Shown in pieces: positions 1 to 8,190 of a stretch of DNA of 64,000 bases; the first letter of the stretch is position 1; the number at the start of each line of letters is the position of its first letter. Origin of the DNA: Methanobacteriaceae archaeon (GTDB lineage Archaea; Methanobacteriota; Methanobacteria; Methanobacteriales; Methanobacteriaceae). The position numbers and the translations under genes are program-made. The stretch covers positions 248,001 through 312,000 of the forward strand of contig JAUSNX010000014.1 in the NCBI GenBank assembly GCA_030656015.1, written 5' to 3'. Below the pieces are notes generated by a model that had not been told where the DNA came from, did not search any database, and saw nothing but the letters and a program-made list of their open reading frames with translations.

Positions 1-348
1 ATATAGAAAAATCTGAGATTATGCGGTTTAGAGATATGCCTGAAAGTCCAGAATTCTATGCCAATATCTGATAAGCAAAAGGACTGGATTTTACAGGCCA
101 CTTTACCATTTGGAAACAATTTTATTAGATTATCGGACAGTCCCCTGGAAATAAATGAGGATATCACCGATAGAATAGCTGTTGTGGTGGAAAGCAGTGC
201 AGAAGTAGTAGAACAGGCCTTTAAGGTCTTAAAAGAAGAGGGCACTGCAATTATGCCCTTACAGCAAACTTTTTTCAGTCCGTCTTATGGGATTCTTCGT
301 GACAAATTCGGCGTAATCTGGAATTTGGCTGCCATGGAAGAAGAATAG
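1..348 (+). pseudogene. VOC/PhnB-like protein, 5' truncated by window edge and frameshifted
   Basis: Two reading frames together give the C-terminal half of a PhnB-like VOC (glyoxalase-fold) protein. The frame starting at base 3 encodes IEKSEIMRFRDMPESPEFYANI and stops at 69-71. The frame starting at 58 encodes ISDKQKDWILQATL and continues to the stop at 346-348. Joined, they follow the usual PhnB pattern in which a 'MRFKDMPE' stretch leads within about 20 residues to 'ILHATLxIG'. A net one-base change near 60-68 separates them. The apparent ATG at 58 is therefore probably not a true start. The substrate is unknown; members of this fold bind metals or small molecules. The upstream part of the gene lies outside the window, so other lesions cannot be excluded. 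Confidence 0.72.
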
Positions 349-390
349 AAACATTAAAAATCAATCACTGTTGCAAACCGTATAATAAAA

Positions 391-426
391 AAGGCCCGAG
401 CCATTCTAAAAGAACATACGGGCCTT
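391..426. terminator. Hairpin between convergent genes
   Basis: AAGGCCCG (391-398) and CGGGCCTT (419-426) are perfect complements with a 20-nt loop. The element lies about 45 bases after the VOC stop and before the 3' end of the opposing membrane gene, so it could end transcription from either side. The loop is long and no clean U-tract follows directly, so termination is an inference. Confidence 0.35.
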
Positions 427-593
427 ATAGTAGTGTTAATTAAATAAAATATAGATTAATTAGTTTTTAATTTTGAATAAAATAAATCTTAAAAAAGAAG
501 TCAATATTTTTGATATCATTATACTCTTAGATTATTTTTCTATAAATAAATTAAATAAAAAAATATATTAAAAAATAAAAGAATAATGTTGTA

Positions 594-1883
594 TTAAGCC
601 ACTGGAGCATCTGTTTTTTTCGTTTCAATTTCAATTTGAGCTATTTTCTGGAGTAAAATAACTAATACAAATAAGAGAATTCCATTAATCACCAAGACCC
701 CCGCCACAATTAATCCCGGTATGATGCCTCCCCAAATCATGGATAATCCAAAAATTATAGATACAATATTGAGCACGGTCTGAGTAACTATCATTTTTTT
801 TACAACTGGTGGAACAACGATAGTTTCAGGGCCCTGATCTTTTTTAGAATCCTGATTTTTTATTCCATCAAATACCGGGAAAAACCGTTTTATAAGAAGT
901 AATGCTCCTCCGAAGATATTCAAAACTCCTATAAGTATCTGAATTAAGCCCGTCAAAATTCCAGGCACGATACAAGAGACAATTCCTAATGCTGCAAAAA
1001 TAATTCCAATTATTATGAGCAGCCATGATCTTTTATATTGACCCATAGGAGTTTCTCCCAGTGCCATCATTTGTATGGCTACAATAACCAGTAAGAGCCC
1101 CAACTGACCATCTGGAGAGAATGGAACTAATCCAAAAGTCACCGGGAAAAGCAGAACCCCTAAAAGTATGAGAAGAGTCCCTACTAAAATTATTATCGCA
1201 CTGGAAAGGGGTAGAGATGTTTCTTGAAAAAAACTAAAGTGTTTAGAAGAAGTTTTTAAATCATCCGCCTTTTCTTCTTCAGGATAGATCCTTGATACTT
1301 TTTGAATGCACCACGCCAGATAAAAAAAGCTAAATCCATATATAAATAAGACCATTGCCGTTTGAAGGTTGGTAGTTATCCCCGGTATGAGAGTTATTAG
1401 ACCCGATATAATTGTAATTCCATATACCAAAGCACAAGCAGCGATTAATTGTCTCAGTGTTCCGGGTATCTTAATCCACGATTTTGCCTTTTCTTTTGAA
1501 AGAAATAGTTGTATTAGAAGAGCAATTCCCCCAGCAAAAAGAATTATTCCCACCAATATACGAACTAATTCTGATAAATAGCCAGGAATAAAACAAGAAA
1601 CCATTCCCAGAATTGCCGCCAACACCCCCATTATAATAAGGGCCCAAGATCGATTTAAATCACCAAAAGGCGTTTTCCCCATGGTTATTATTTGAAAAGA
1701 GACAATGACCAGAAAGAGTCCGTATGTACTATCGGGAGTGTATGGTAACTCCCCCGTACTGATTTTAAATAGGAGTAATCCAAAGAGGAACATGAATACT
1801 CCCAGGACAATTAAAAGTACAACTTCCATGGGAAGATCCGATTCATCACTAATTTTAGTATAATTCTGTTTTACAGGTGACAA
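594..1883 (-). CDS. Internally duplicated polytopic membrane protein
   Basis: A 429-residue, very hydrophobic protein with roughly ten to twelve membrane spans. The two halves are clearly homologous: RSWALIIMGVLAAILGMVSC in the first half (about residues 80-100) matches RSWLLIIIGIIFAALGIVSC in the second (about 285-305). Both are preceded by a 'G(K/E)TP(F/M)G' loop and followed by a 'PG' turn and an 'LIGVL/LVGIIL' helix. A charged linker around residues 200-225 joins the halves. The overall look is that of small DUF308/HdeD-like membrane proteins fused in tandem, but I do not recognise the family firmly. The start is a TTG behind an AAGGGGA-like ribosome site; an ATG 18 codons in is the alternative but has no obvious site. 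Function unknown. Confidence 0.8.
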   Translation of the reverse strand: MSPVKQNYTKISDESDLPMEVVLLIVLGVFMFLFGLLLFKISTGELPYTPDSTYGLFLVIVSFQIITMGKTPFGDLNRSWALIIMGVLAAILGMVSCFIPGYLSELVRILVGIILFAGGIALLIQLFLSKEKAKSWIKIPGTLRQLIAACALVYGITIISGLITLIPGITTNLQTAMVLFIYGFSFFYLAWCIQKVSRIYPEEEKADDLKTSSKHFSFFQETSLPLSSAIIILVGTLLILLGVLLFPVTFGLVPFSPDGQLGLLLVIVAIQMMALGETPMGQYKRSWLLIIIGIIFAALGIVSCIVPGILTGLIQILIGVLNIFGGALLLIKRFFPVFDGIKNQDSKKDQGPETIVVPPVVKKMIVTQTVLNIVSIIFGLSMIWGGIIPGLIVAGVLVINGILLFVLVILLQKIAQIEIETKKTDAPVA

Positions 1884-1909
1884 ATTAATTATTCCCCTTT
1901 AGGGTAATA

Positions 1910-2746
1910 TCAGTAGTAATTTCCGCCTTTTTCATATGCATCTCGGCGCTGTGCTGCCAATTGTAACAGAGCATTTTCTGCTTCCTGATCACCTAAGGCA
2001 TATTTATGCCACATGTCAATTTGTTCATCTTCAGGCACAACGATGATTCCCTTATGCTCAGAAACCCTATCTAAAATTAGTTCTGCTGCTTTATCAGCAG
2101 GATGTGCATCATCCGGGATTTTAATTTGATCATGAACGGTACCATCAATTGATTTCTTAAAGATGGGTGTTGCAATGTTAGATGGGCAGATGGTCGAAAA
2201 ATAGAGGTTTTTATCAGCGTATTCATATCTTAAAGATTCGGTCAAGCCAGTAACCCCAAATTTTGTAAGGGAATAAAGTGCTTGAAATGGAAACGGAACA
2301 ATCCCTGCAATAGAACTCGTGTTAATAATATGGCCCGATCCCTGTTTTAACATTATAGGAACGGCTATGTTAACCCCATATATTACACTCCATAAATTTA
2401 CATCAATTATATTTTTCCAATCCTCAAGAGTGGCCGTTTCAAATTGTAAAGTGCCACCAATTCCAGCATTATTGAATAAAAAATCCAAACTACCTGCTTC
2501 TTTTGCCGTATCTTTAATTGCTTTTTCAACCTGTTCTTGATTGGTTACATCCGCAATTATGGTGTGAATCCTATCTTTGTATTCTGGCAATTGTTCAGCA
2601 GCTTCTTCAACCTTTTTAGGATTACGCCCGAGCAGGTATACAATAGCTCCTCTCTTTAAGAGTTCTTCACTAATTGCATATCCAATACCCGAGTTTGCAC
2701 CAGTTACCAAACATACTTTACCATCATAGTAATCTAAATTACTCAT
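1910..2746 (-). CDS. Short-chain dehydrogenase/reductase (SDR)
   Basis: Classical SDR of 278 residues, predicted to be a soluble NAD(P)-dependent alcohol/ketone oxidoreductase. Visible motifs: the cofactor glycine motif TGANSGIG (15-22), NNAG (92-95), a catalytic serine near 144-145, and the YxxxK active site Y158-SLT-K162. The start is the ATG preceded by GGGGTGAT; a longer in-frame ATG seven codons upstream would overlap the previous gene's stop and lacks a ribosome site. It lies directly downstream of an acetoacetate-decarboxylase-like gene on the same strand, so the two are probably co-transcribed and may act on the same keto-acid or ketone. The substrate cannot be read from sequence. Confidence 0.88.
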   Translation of the reverse strand: MSNLDYYDGKVCLVTGANSGIGYAISEELLKRGAIVYLLGRNPKKVEEAAEQLPEYKDRIHTIIADVTNQEQVEKAIKDTAKEAGSLDFLFNNAGIGGTLQFETATLEDWKNIIDVNLWSVIYGVNIAVPIMLKQGSGHIINTSSIAGIVPFPFQALYSLTKFGVTGLTESLRYEYADKNLYFSTICPSNIATPIFKKSIDGTVHDQIKIPDDAHPADKAAELILDRVSEHKGIIVVPEDEQIDMWHKYALGDQEAENALLQLAAQRRDAYEKGGNYY

Positions 2747-2763
2747 AATATCACCCCGATCTT

Positions 2764-3558
2764 TCATTCAATTACTTTAGACCCCATGGCCCGAAGAATA
2801 GCTTTTCCCTCAATTAATGCTGCTTGAATTATCTTCTTTTTAGGCAGAGCCGCTAGACTGTTAATAATATGATATTGGGCTGGATTTTGCATAGGAGTTA
2901 ATTCCGTCCATTTTAGATCTCCTTTTCCAATTTGTGCTTTTTCAAGTTCTAAACCCTGAGGATATAAAATAAACTGACTTAAATCTGCCCCAGGAGCCCC
3001 CACTTTAGGGATATATCTCCAACCTAGAGTATTCATGGTTTTAAATTGAGATTTTAAAAGTTCTAAATCATCCCCTTCTACATTTTCCATTGCTTCAAAA
3101 TTCATGTTTAAAAAAGTGTTCCCTTCATAACTAACAGTAGTGGCATAATGAGGTTTTAAAATGTGCAGATCTTCTATATCCGCGAAAATTTTGGGAATTC
3201 CGGTCTCTTCTCTCCCCCCTAATATAGGTGCAGTTCGATTTTCCCATACTACCAGCGTATAGTCCCCATCAAGTTCATCTTTCTTTCCATGGAACTTTAC
3301 TGGTGCAGAGACATTTATCAGATTGTATTGCCCACCATACATCCAGTTAATTTGTGTAAATTTATTGAAAGCCACATCAATCTGTGGTTTAAGCAGTTCA
3401 AATCCTTCGGGAATAAAATTTTCAAGAAGATCTCTGTCGGTTTCATAGCTCATGGCCAGGCCTGTCGCTTTTTGAATGATTTTTGCGTCAGGATCAAATT
3501 TCCCCCCTCCGAAGTGAGCTGGCATAGCATACTTGAAGCCTTCTTTCTCTTTAAACAC
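2764..3558 (-). CDS. Acetoacetate decarboxylase-like protein
   Basis: A 264-residue member of the acetoacetate decarboxylase (ADC) superfamily. The segment [10 protein letters not shown] ending at Lys123 aligns by spacing with 'GRELSAYPK' of the clostridial enzyme, whose final lysine (Lys115) forms the Schiff base; only one lysine is present here, where the clostridial enzyme has two in a row. Many ADC-fold proteins are not true decarboxylases, so the reaction is inferred. The start is GTG behind a strong AGGAGGT seven bases upstream; the ATG two bases upstream is out of frame. It is the first gene of a pair with the SDR, which suggests a small keto-acid to ketone to alcohol module. Confidence 0.82.
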   Translation of the reverse strand: MFKEKEGFKYAMPAHFGGGKFDPDAKIIQKATGLAMSYETDRDLLENFIPEGFELLKPQIDVAFNKFTQINWMYGGQYNLINVSAPVKFHGKKDELDGDYTLVVWENRTAPILGGREETGIPKIFADIEDLHILKPHYATTVSYEGNTFLNMNFEAMENVEGDDLELLKSQFKTMNTLGWRYIPKVGAPGADLSQFILYPQGLELEKAQIGKGDLKWTELTPMQNPAQYHIINSLAALPKKKIIQAALIEGKAILRAMGSKVIE

Positions 3559-3910
3559 ATTTACAACCTCCTTTTATTCAGCATAAATAAAAGTATTATA
3601 TTATCAAAAATACTTATATTTTTGTATTCAGATATAAGAATATTTGAGTTTATTTTCTAATTATAATAATTATTAACCGATTAAAAGTTAATTAAAGAAT
3701 TCTAATAATATTAAAGTGATTTTAAAGTTATTTAATGGACTAATAAAATTAAAAATTATGGTTAAAATAAAAAATGAGTTAATAATCTATTTTGAATGTA
3801 AAAGATGAAAAAAATACCATAGGTGGTACGAAATGATGTGCAAGATATCATGACAAAGTAAATTCTAAAGGTAAGCACCAAGCTGAATGAAAAAGCTAAA
3901 AATAAATTTT
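3559..3910 (-). promoter_or_regulatory. Promoter region of the ADC/SDR pair; otherwise empty gap
   Basis: This gap holds no credible gene. AAGTATT (3591-3597) and AATACTT (3609-3615) form a perfect 7-bp inverted repeat that overlaps a TATA-like stretch read on the minus strand (about 3594-3602). That TATA would place the start of transcription about 15 bases before the GTG. The repeat is a candidate operator. The remainder (about 3620-3910) is A+T-rich and featureless to me. Confidence 0.35.
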
Positions 3911-4402
3911 TCATGAATTCTGATAATCATCCAGTTTTTGGCTAACATGCTGGTAAATATCCTTGGTTACCCCAACTTTGCTAATAAAATCGTTGGAATA
4001 TCGAATATCTCCTCTTTTAGGGTTATCCTGGCGCATAACATACATACATATGGCCGTTACTATCATTAAAGGATCTGTTTTTCTACCCTTTCCCCCACGA
4101 TAGAGTTTCCTGAAATCCACTTTAGATATTATCTCCCGGGCCCGGTCCTTCTGGCCTCCACCTACTGGTAACAGGACTTCGTCTCCTTCTTCTCTCTTGG
4201 TCATGACTAAGGTAGGGCTGTGGCCGGTCATCATGAAATTACTGGCTACTATAGAGAGCATGGCCAATTTTTCCTGCAGACGGAAATCCTCATCAGAAGT
4301 CTTCATACTGTGAGGCTTGTATTTCTCGTATTTGCGTATTTTATTGGCCATTACCTCGACTTTTACATTATCGTCGAAGAATATGTGTTTTCGTTTTTGC
4401 AT
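3911..4402 (-). CDS. Unknown protein with a possible TFB-like cyclin-fold C-terminus
   Basis: A basic 163-residue soluble protein of no family I recognise with confidence. The N-terminal third is rich in Lys/Arg and aromatic residues. The C-terminal 55 residues ([18 protein letters not shown], then [18 protein letters not shown]) have the layout of the second cyclin repeat of archaeal TFB: 'DPxxxxAAALYxA', a spacer, then 'xxxGVTxxTIRxxYKxL' with a helix-turn-helix. That resemblance was seen by eye only. The protein is only about half the length of TFB, and no N-terminal zinc ribbon is visible. It stands alone between an A+T-rich gap and unknown small genes. It could be a transcription-factor derivative or an unrelated helical protein. 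Confidence 0.6.
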   Translation of the reverse strand: MQKRKHIFFDDNVKVEVMANKIRKYEKYKPHSMKTSDEDFRLQEKLAMLSIVASNFMMTGHSPTLVMTKREEGDEVLLPVGGGQKDRAREIISKVDFRKLYRGGKGRKTDPLMIVTAICMYVMRQDNPKRGDIRYSNDFISKVGVTKDIYQHVSQKLDDYQNS

Positions 4403-4544
4403 TTATGGGCCTTCAGTGTTCTGTGTTTAGTTCCTTATGGTGGAGGTGGTTTATAATGGTTTTTGGTGAGAAATAAAAAATTAATTACACCTTAGAACAA
4501 AGTAATAGTATAATGTTATTATGGTTTTGATGAGTGTTAAAATC

Positions 4545-4646
4545 ATGGTGAAAAACACATTAATAGCTATAATTGGTAATGGCCTTGAGGAGACCATAAC
4601 CATGAAAAACAGGATATTGATGGAAGCCATGATTAAAAAGGGTTGA
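4545..4646 (+). CDS. Possible 33-residue ORF upstream of the next gene
   Basis: An uninterrupted frame begins MVKNTLIAIIGNGLEE and ends in MIKKG, with its stop four bases before the ATG of the next gene. No clear ribosome site precedes it. The close spacing suggests either a leader peptide or a chance frame. Expression is uncertain. Confidence 0.2.
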   Translation: MVKNTLIAIIGNGLEETITMKNRILMEAMIKKG

Positions 4647-4650
4647 AAAA

Positions 4651-4935
4651 ATGATTAAAGAAGAAATTATAGCAAAAATAGAAGAATGTAAATGTTTTGA
4701 AGAAGTTGAATACCCCGAAGAAAACCTGGATGGAAAAACATTTAATGTGAATAATGACCCCGTGACCTTGATAGTTAATAAAGTTAGTATAGGACCTGTA
4801 GTTTCCATTGATACTGTTGGTAAGGCCATTCACGTTTGGATTAACCCCTATTTTGTAGGATTTGAGTTCAATGAACCAGTGCTTACCGTGGCCATTAGTT
4901 ATGAGGAAGTAGATGAATTTGAGATTGTTGATTGA
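4651..4935 (+). CDS. Small acidic hypothetical protein
   Basis: A 94-residue acidic protein (pattern CKCFEEVEYPEE, then VSIDTVGKAIHVWINPYFVG) predicted to be soluble with mixed alpha/beta structure. I do not recognise its family. A single Cys-Lys-Cys near residue 13 is the only notable motif. A weak AAGGG precedes the ATG. It lies upstream of, and on the same strand as, the TetR gene but is separated by a promoter of its own, so it is probably not part of that unit. Confidence 0.55.
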   Translation: MIKEEIIAKIEECKCFEEVEYPEENLDGKTFNVNNDPVTLIVNKVSIGPVVSIDTVGKAIHVWINPYFVGFEFNEPVLTVAISYEEVDEFEIVD

Positions 4936-5003
4936 TTAAAGCTGATTTTTTCTATTTTTTATATAATTTTTCTTTGAATAGTATTAAAATTTTAATTTTA
5001 ACC

Positions 5004-5077
5004 AAAATCTTTATAAGTTATCATGACCACAGTTTATGTAACTGACCCATGAGTCATAGATAAGATTGGTGAGTCAT
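5004..5077 (+). promoter_or_regulatory. tetR promoter with twin TGAGTCAT operator
   Basis: A BRE/TATA-like element AAAATCTTTATAAG ends at 5017. Downstream, TGACCCATGAGTCA (5043-5056) is a near-perfect 14-bp palindrome. Its right half TGAGTCAT (5050-5057) recurs at 5070-5077, exactly 20 bases or two helical turns on. Sites around and just after the expected transcription start suit autorepression by the adjacent TetR protein. Confidence 0.55.
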
Positions 5078-5109
5078 ATGATGTTAAGTTATGGCATTTA
5101 GGTGAAATC

Positions 5110-5754
5110 ATGTCACTTGCAAAATGGAAGGAAAGAGAAAGAGAACAGCGTCAGAGCGATATTATTGATGCTGCTAGGAAAATAATTACGGATAAGGACT
5201 TTGATAAAATTTCAATGAATGAAATAGCCAGAGAGGTCGGCCTTGGAAAAAGTACGCTTTATATTTATTTTAAAAATAAGGAATCATTGTACTTTGCCAT
5301 AGTCTTACGTGGTATTCGTATTTGGTCCAAAATGATTAAAGAAGAGGTTAAAAAAGGAAATAGTGGTTTTGAAAAGTTTGTGTTATATGGAAAAGCAAAT
5401 AGAGAGTTTTCTAATCAATATCCAGATTATTTCAGGCTCCTGTATTCACCCACATCCATTAAAAAACAATTTGATATGGATAAAATGAACAGTAGTGAGG
5501 ATTTCCAGGAAGTACAGGCATTATTCAAAGAAATAATGTTCATAGGAATAGATTCCATACAAAAAGGAATCGATGAAGGTGAAATAAGGCCAGAGGTGGA
5601 TCCAACTGAAGCCATGATTCTCCTATCCATAATCTTTAATGGTATGGTGAATATGGGCGACTGGAGCAAAGATATCCTGGAAAGCAAGGGAATCGATGGA
5701 GAGAAATTTAACAACGATGTAGGAGATTTATTTCTCCACATGTTAATGAAATAG
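5110..5754 (+). CDS. TetR/AcrR family transcriptional regulator
   Basis: A 214-residue one-component regulator. The N-terminal helix-turn-helix (about residues 15-60) shows the TetR signature: IIDAARKIITDK, then ISMNEIAREVGLGKSTLYIYF and KNKESLY. The remaining helical domain would bind a ligand and dimerise. An ATG follows GGTGA. It heads a unit with a DUF169 protein and an MFS exporter, a layout typical of a repressor that senses an exported compound. Paired candidate operators lie at its own promoter. The ligand is unknown. Confidence 0.9.
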   Translation: MSLAKWKEREREQRQSDIIDAARKIITDKDFDKISMNEIAREVGLGKSTLYIYFKNKESLYFAIVLRGIRIWSKMIKEEVKKGNSGFEKFVLYGKANREFSNQYPDYFRLLYSPTSIKKQFDMDKMNSSEDFQEVQALFKEIMFIGIDSIQKGIDEGEIRPEVDPTEAMILLSIIFNGMVNMGDWSKDILESKGIDGEKFNNDVGDLFLHMLMK

Positions 5755-5841
5755 AGAATATATTGAGATACTTATATTAAAATTCATGGCATTGGTGAAT
5801 TAAGTAAATTAAAGTTGTTTATTCAGTAAAGAGGTGTTAAA

Positions 5842-6528
5842 ATGGATTACAATGAATTAGGTGAGAATTTAAGTGAAATGTTGAAATTAGAGAATGAACC
5901 AGTGGCCATAGGATGGTCTGTGAAAGAGCCCCGAAACGTGGAAAAGGAAGAAGGAAAATCCCGATTCTGTGCAAAACTTAGAAAAGCCATGCAGGGCGAA
6001 ATATTCTATTCCACACTGGAAGAGGAAGAATGTATGGGTGGTGCTAGATATTCCGGGCTTAAAGACATGGCCGAATACCCGGCCAATGTACAAAGTGGTG
6101 CTTTTATGGTTCCCCGCGGTTTATATAAAAACATTCCTGCGGTGCAGCGCTCCAGACAAAATGAAACCTACATAGAACCTGGAATTTTTAGTTCCGTGGT
6201 TTTTGCTCCTTTAAAAAAAGCTGAATTTGAAGTAGATGTGATATTTATACTCTGCAATGCCAAGCAAGGCATGGAAATACTTCACGCCAATACCTATGAT
6301 TCTGGAGAACACGGACTGGGCGCCGATGCAGTTCCCATGTGCAGTTCCATGGCGGCCACCCCGTATATGGCTGGAAAAGTCACTTATGGGTTCGGTGATG
6401 TGGCCGCCAGGCAGAGTATGGGCCTCACTCCAGAAGAAATCATGGTTAGTATTCCTGCCAGCGATTTATCTCGTATAGTCTCTAATTTAGAAGAAATGCG
6501 GACTAAAGTCTTATTTAAGGAAGAATGA
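5842..6528 (+). CDS. DUF169 family protein
   Basis: A 228-residue soluble protein of the DUF169 family, which is common in methanogens and anaerobic bacteria and has no settled function. Recognised by NEPVAIGW near the N-terminus, a central ECMGGARYSGL motif, and a C-terminal half with 'GLTPEEIMVSIPA'. Several cysteines (in RFCAKL, EECMGG, CNAKQG, MCSSM) could bind metal or a cofactor. The start has a good GAGGTG site. It sits between the TetR regulator and the exporter, 87 bases after the first and about 120 before the second, so a role in sensing or handling the exported compound is an inference from context. Confidence 0.85.
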   Translation: MDYNELGENLSEMLKLENEPVAIGWSVKEPRNVEKEEGKSRFCAKLRKAMQGEIFYSTLEEEECMGGARYSGLKDMAEYPANVQSGAFMVPRGLYKNIPAVQRSRQNETYIEPGIFSSVVFAPLKKAEFEVDVIFILCNAKQGMEILHANTYDSGEHGLGADAVPMCSSMAATPYMAGKVTYGFGDVAARQSMGLTPEEIMVSIPASDLSRIVSNLEEMRTKVLFKEE

Positions 6529-6650
6529 TAACTCAACAAATAAAATTTATTTTATCTTTTTGAATAACGTGATTAAAGAATTAAAGCTCACCAAGAATCG
6601 TAAAAAACGATAAAAACCGTATCTGTAAAAATAGGCCACCCGTGATAACA

Positions 6651-8120
6651 ATGACTTATGAAACCCCCTATAACCTTGCTAAAGATAAAATAATTATGAT
6701 CATGGCCGGACTAATGGTTGGTCTTTTGGTAGCGGCCTTTGATTACTCCATCATGGCCACGGCTATGCCCCGGGTCATTAGCAGTCTGCAGGGCATGGAA
6801 TATTATGTATGGCCCTTTAGCACTTACATGTTAACCTCCACCATTGCTATAATCATTTTTGGTAAATTATCAGATATTTATGGTAGAAAACATATTTTAA
6901 TTACGGGAATCATCATCTTTGTTATAAGTTCCATCCTGTGTGGTTTTTCCACTAATATATTTCAATTGATATTATTTAGAGGAATTCAAGGAATTGGAGG
7001 CGGAATTTTAATATCTCTCCCCTTTATCATAGTGGGAGAAATTTTCAGTGCCCGAAAAAGGGCCAAGTACCTGGGAATAATGGCCACTGTATTTGCCCTG
7101 GCCGATGTTTTAGGACCTGTTCTGGGAGGCGTAATTACGGATAATTTTGGCTGGAGAGGAGTGTTTTTTGTAAATGTTCCCATTGGAATCATGGCCGTGG
7201 GCCTGATTCTCTATTCAATTCCCAATTTCAAATTACCAGATATTAAAAAAGTCATTGATTATTCAGGAATCATTACCTTTACTTTAGCTTTAAGTTCCAT
7301 GTTCCTGGCCTTAACCTTTGTGGGAGATCTAAATGCCCATCCCTTATTTGAGATAGTAGGGCTCTTTTTATTTTCATTGGCCATGTTTGTATTGTTTATC
7401 CGGGCTGAGAAAAAAGCGGTGGAACCGATTTTACCACTGAGGTTATTTAAAAATTCAATATTCAGCATTTCATCAATAGAAAGTTTATTGTCCGCCGCAT
7501 TGATGTTCAGTGGAGTAATTTACGTCCCCTTATTTGCCCAGGGCGTTTTAGGCATGAGTGCTACAGATTCCGGGCTTTTAATGATTCCCATGCTTTTTAG
7601 TCTTACCCTGGCCTCTATAATCACCGGGCAAATCATATCCTGGAGAGGGAAATATAAAAACCTGGTCATTGCTGAATTTATTATAATTGGAATAGGAGTG
7701 GTGCTTCTCTCTACCATGAATGCTGATACGCCGTATTATCTACTGGTAGCATATTCCACTATTCTGGGTATTGGTTCTGGAATGGCCTATCCTTTATTCA
7801 ATATAACTGCCCAGAATGCATTTACCCTGCGAGATATCGGTATTGTGACTGCTTCCATGCGGTTTTTCAGAAATATTGGGACTATTGTGTTTGTTCCCAT
7901 ATTTGGATACATTATGAACCTCACCCTGATGAGTTCGGCCGCTACTTTAGGTAAAACTCAAGCTCTGGTGACTTCTATCCAGAATATTTTCTTCTTGGCC
8001 ATTATACTGGCCCTGGTAGGATTAATAGTGGCCTTCTTCCTTAAAGAAATACCTTTAGGTGAAGATTCACCGGTATCTCAGGAGGAAGTTCCTGACGGGC
8101 TGGTAGAGAAAGCAGAATAA
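6651..8120 (+). CDS. MFS drug exporter, DHA2 (EmrB/QacA) type
   Basis: A major-facilitator transporter of about 489 residues with around fourteen predicted membrane spans, the size and layout of proton-driven DHA2 multidrug exporters. Motif A is visible as GKLSDIYGRKH after the second span, the 'DYSIMATAMPRV' segment lies in the first span, and motif C-like LADVLGPVLGGVITDNFGWR lies in the fifth. The ATG at 6651 is preferred because GTGAT lies nine bases upstream; a GTG three codons earlier is also possible. With the TetR gene upstream it forms a likely inducible efflux operon. The substrate is unknown. Confidence 0.9.
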   Translation: MTYETPYNLAKDKIIMIMAGLMVGLLVAAFDYSIMATAMPRVISSLQGMEYYVWPFSTYMLTSTIAIIIFGKLSDIYGRKHILITGIIIFVISSILCGFSTNIFQLILFRGIQGIGGGILISLPFIIVGEIFSARKRAKYLGIMATVFALADVLGPVLGGVITDNFGWRGVFFVNVPIGIMAVGLILYSIPNFKLPDIKKVIDYSGIITFTLALSSMFLALTFVGDLNAHPLFEIVGLFLFSLAMFVLFIRAEKKAVEPILPLRLFKNSIFSISSIESLLSAALMFSGVIYVPLFAQGVLGMSATDSGLLMIPMLFSLTLASIITGQIISWRGKYKNLVIAEFIIIGIGVVLLSTMNADTPYYLLVAYSTILGIGSGMAYPLFNITAQNAFTLRDIGIVTASMRFFRNIGTIVFVPIFGYIMNLTLMSSAATLGKTQALVTSIQNIFFLAIILALVGLIVAFFLKEIPLGEDSPVSQEEVPDGLVEKAE

Positions 8121-8190
8121 TTATTTTAATTTTTAATTTAGTATAATAACTGAGCATGGCCCTTAAATTTGTAAATGGAGATAGAACAAG

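Noticed and set aside
3289-3660. 123-residue plus-strand frame across the ADC gene
   Set aside because: It lies antisense to a gene with clear family motifs and a strong ribosome site, and its own sequence looks like a shadow frame.
3818-3870. Short frame after GGTGG near 3822 as a small gene
   Set aside because: It meets a stop within a few codons and has no coding character.
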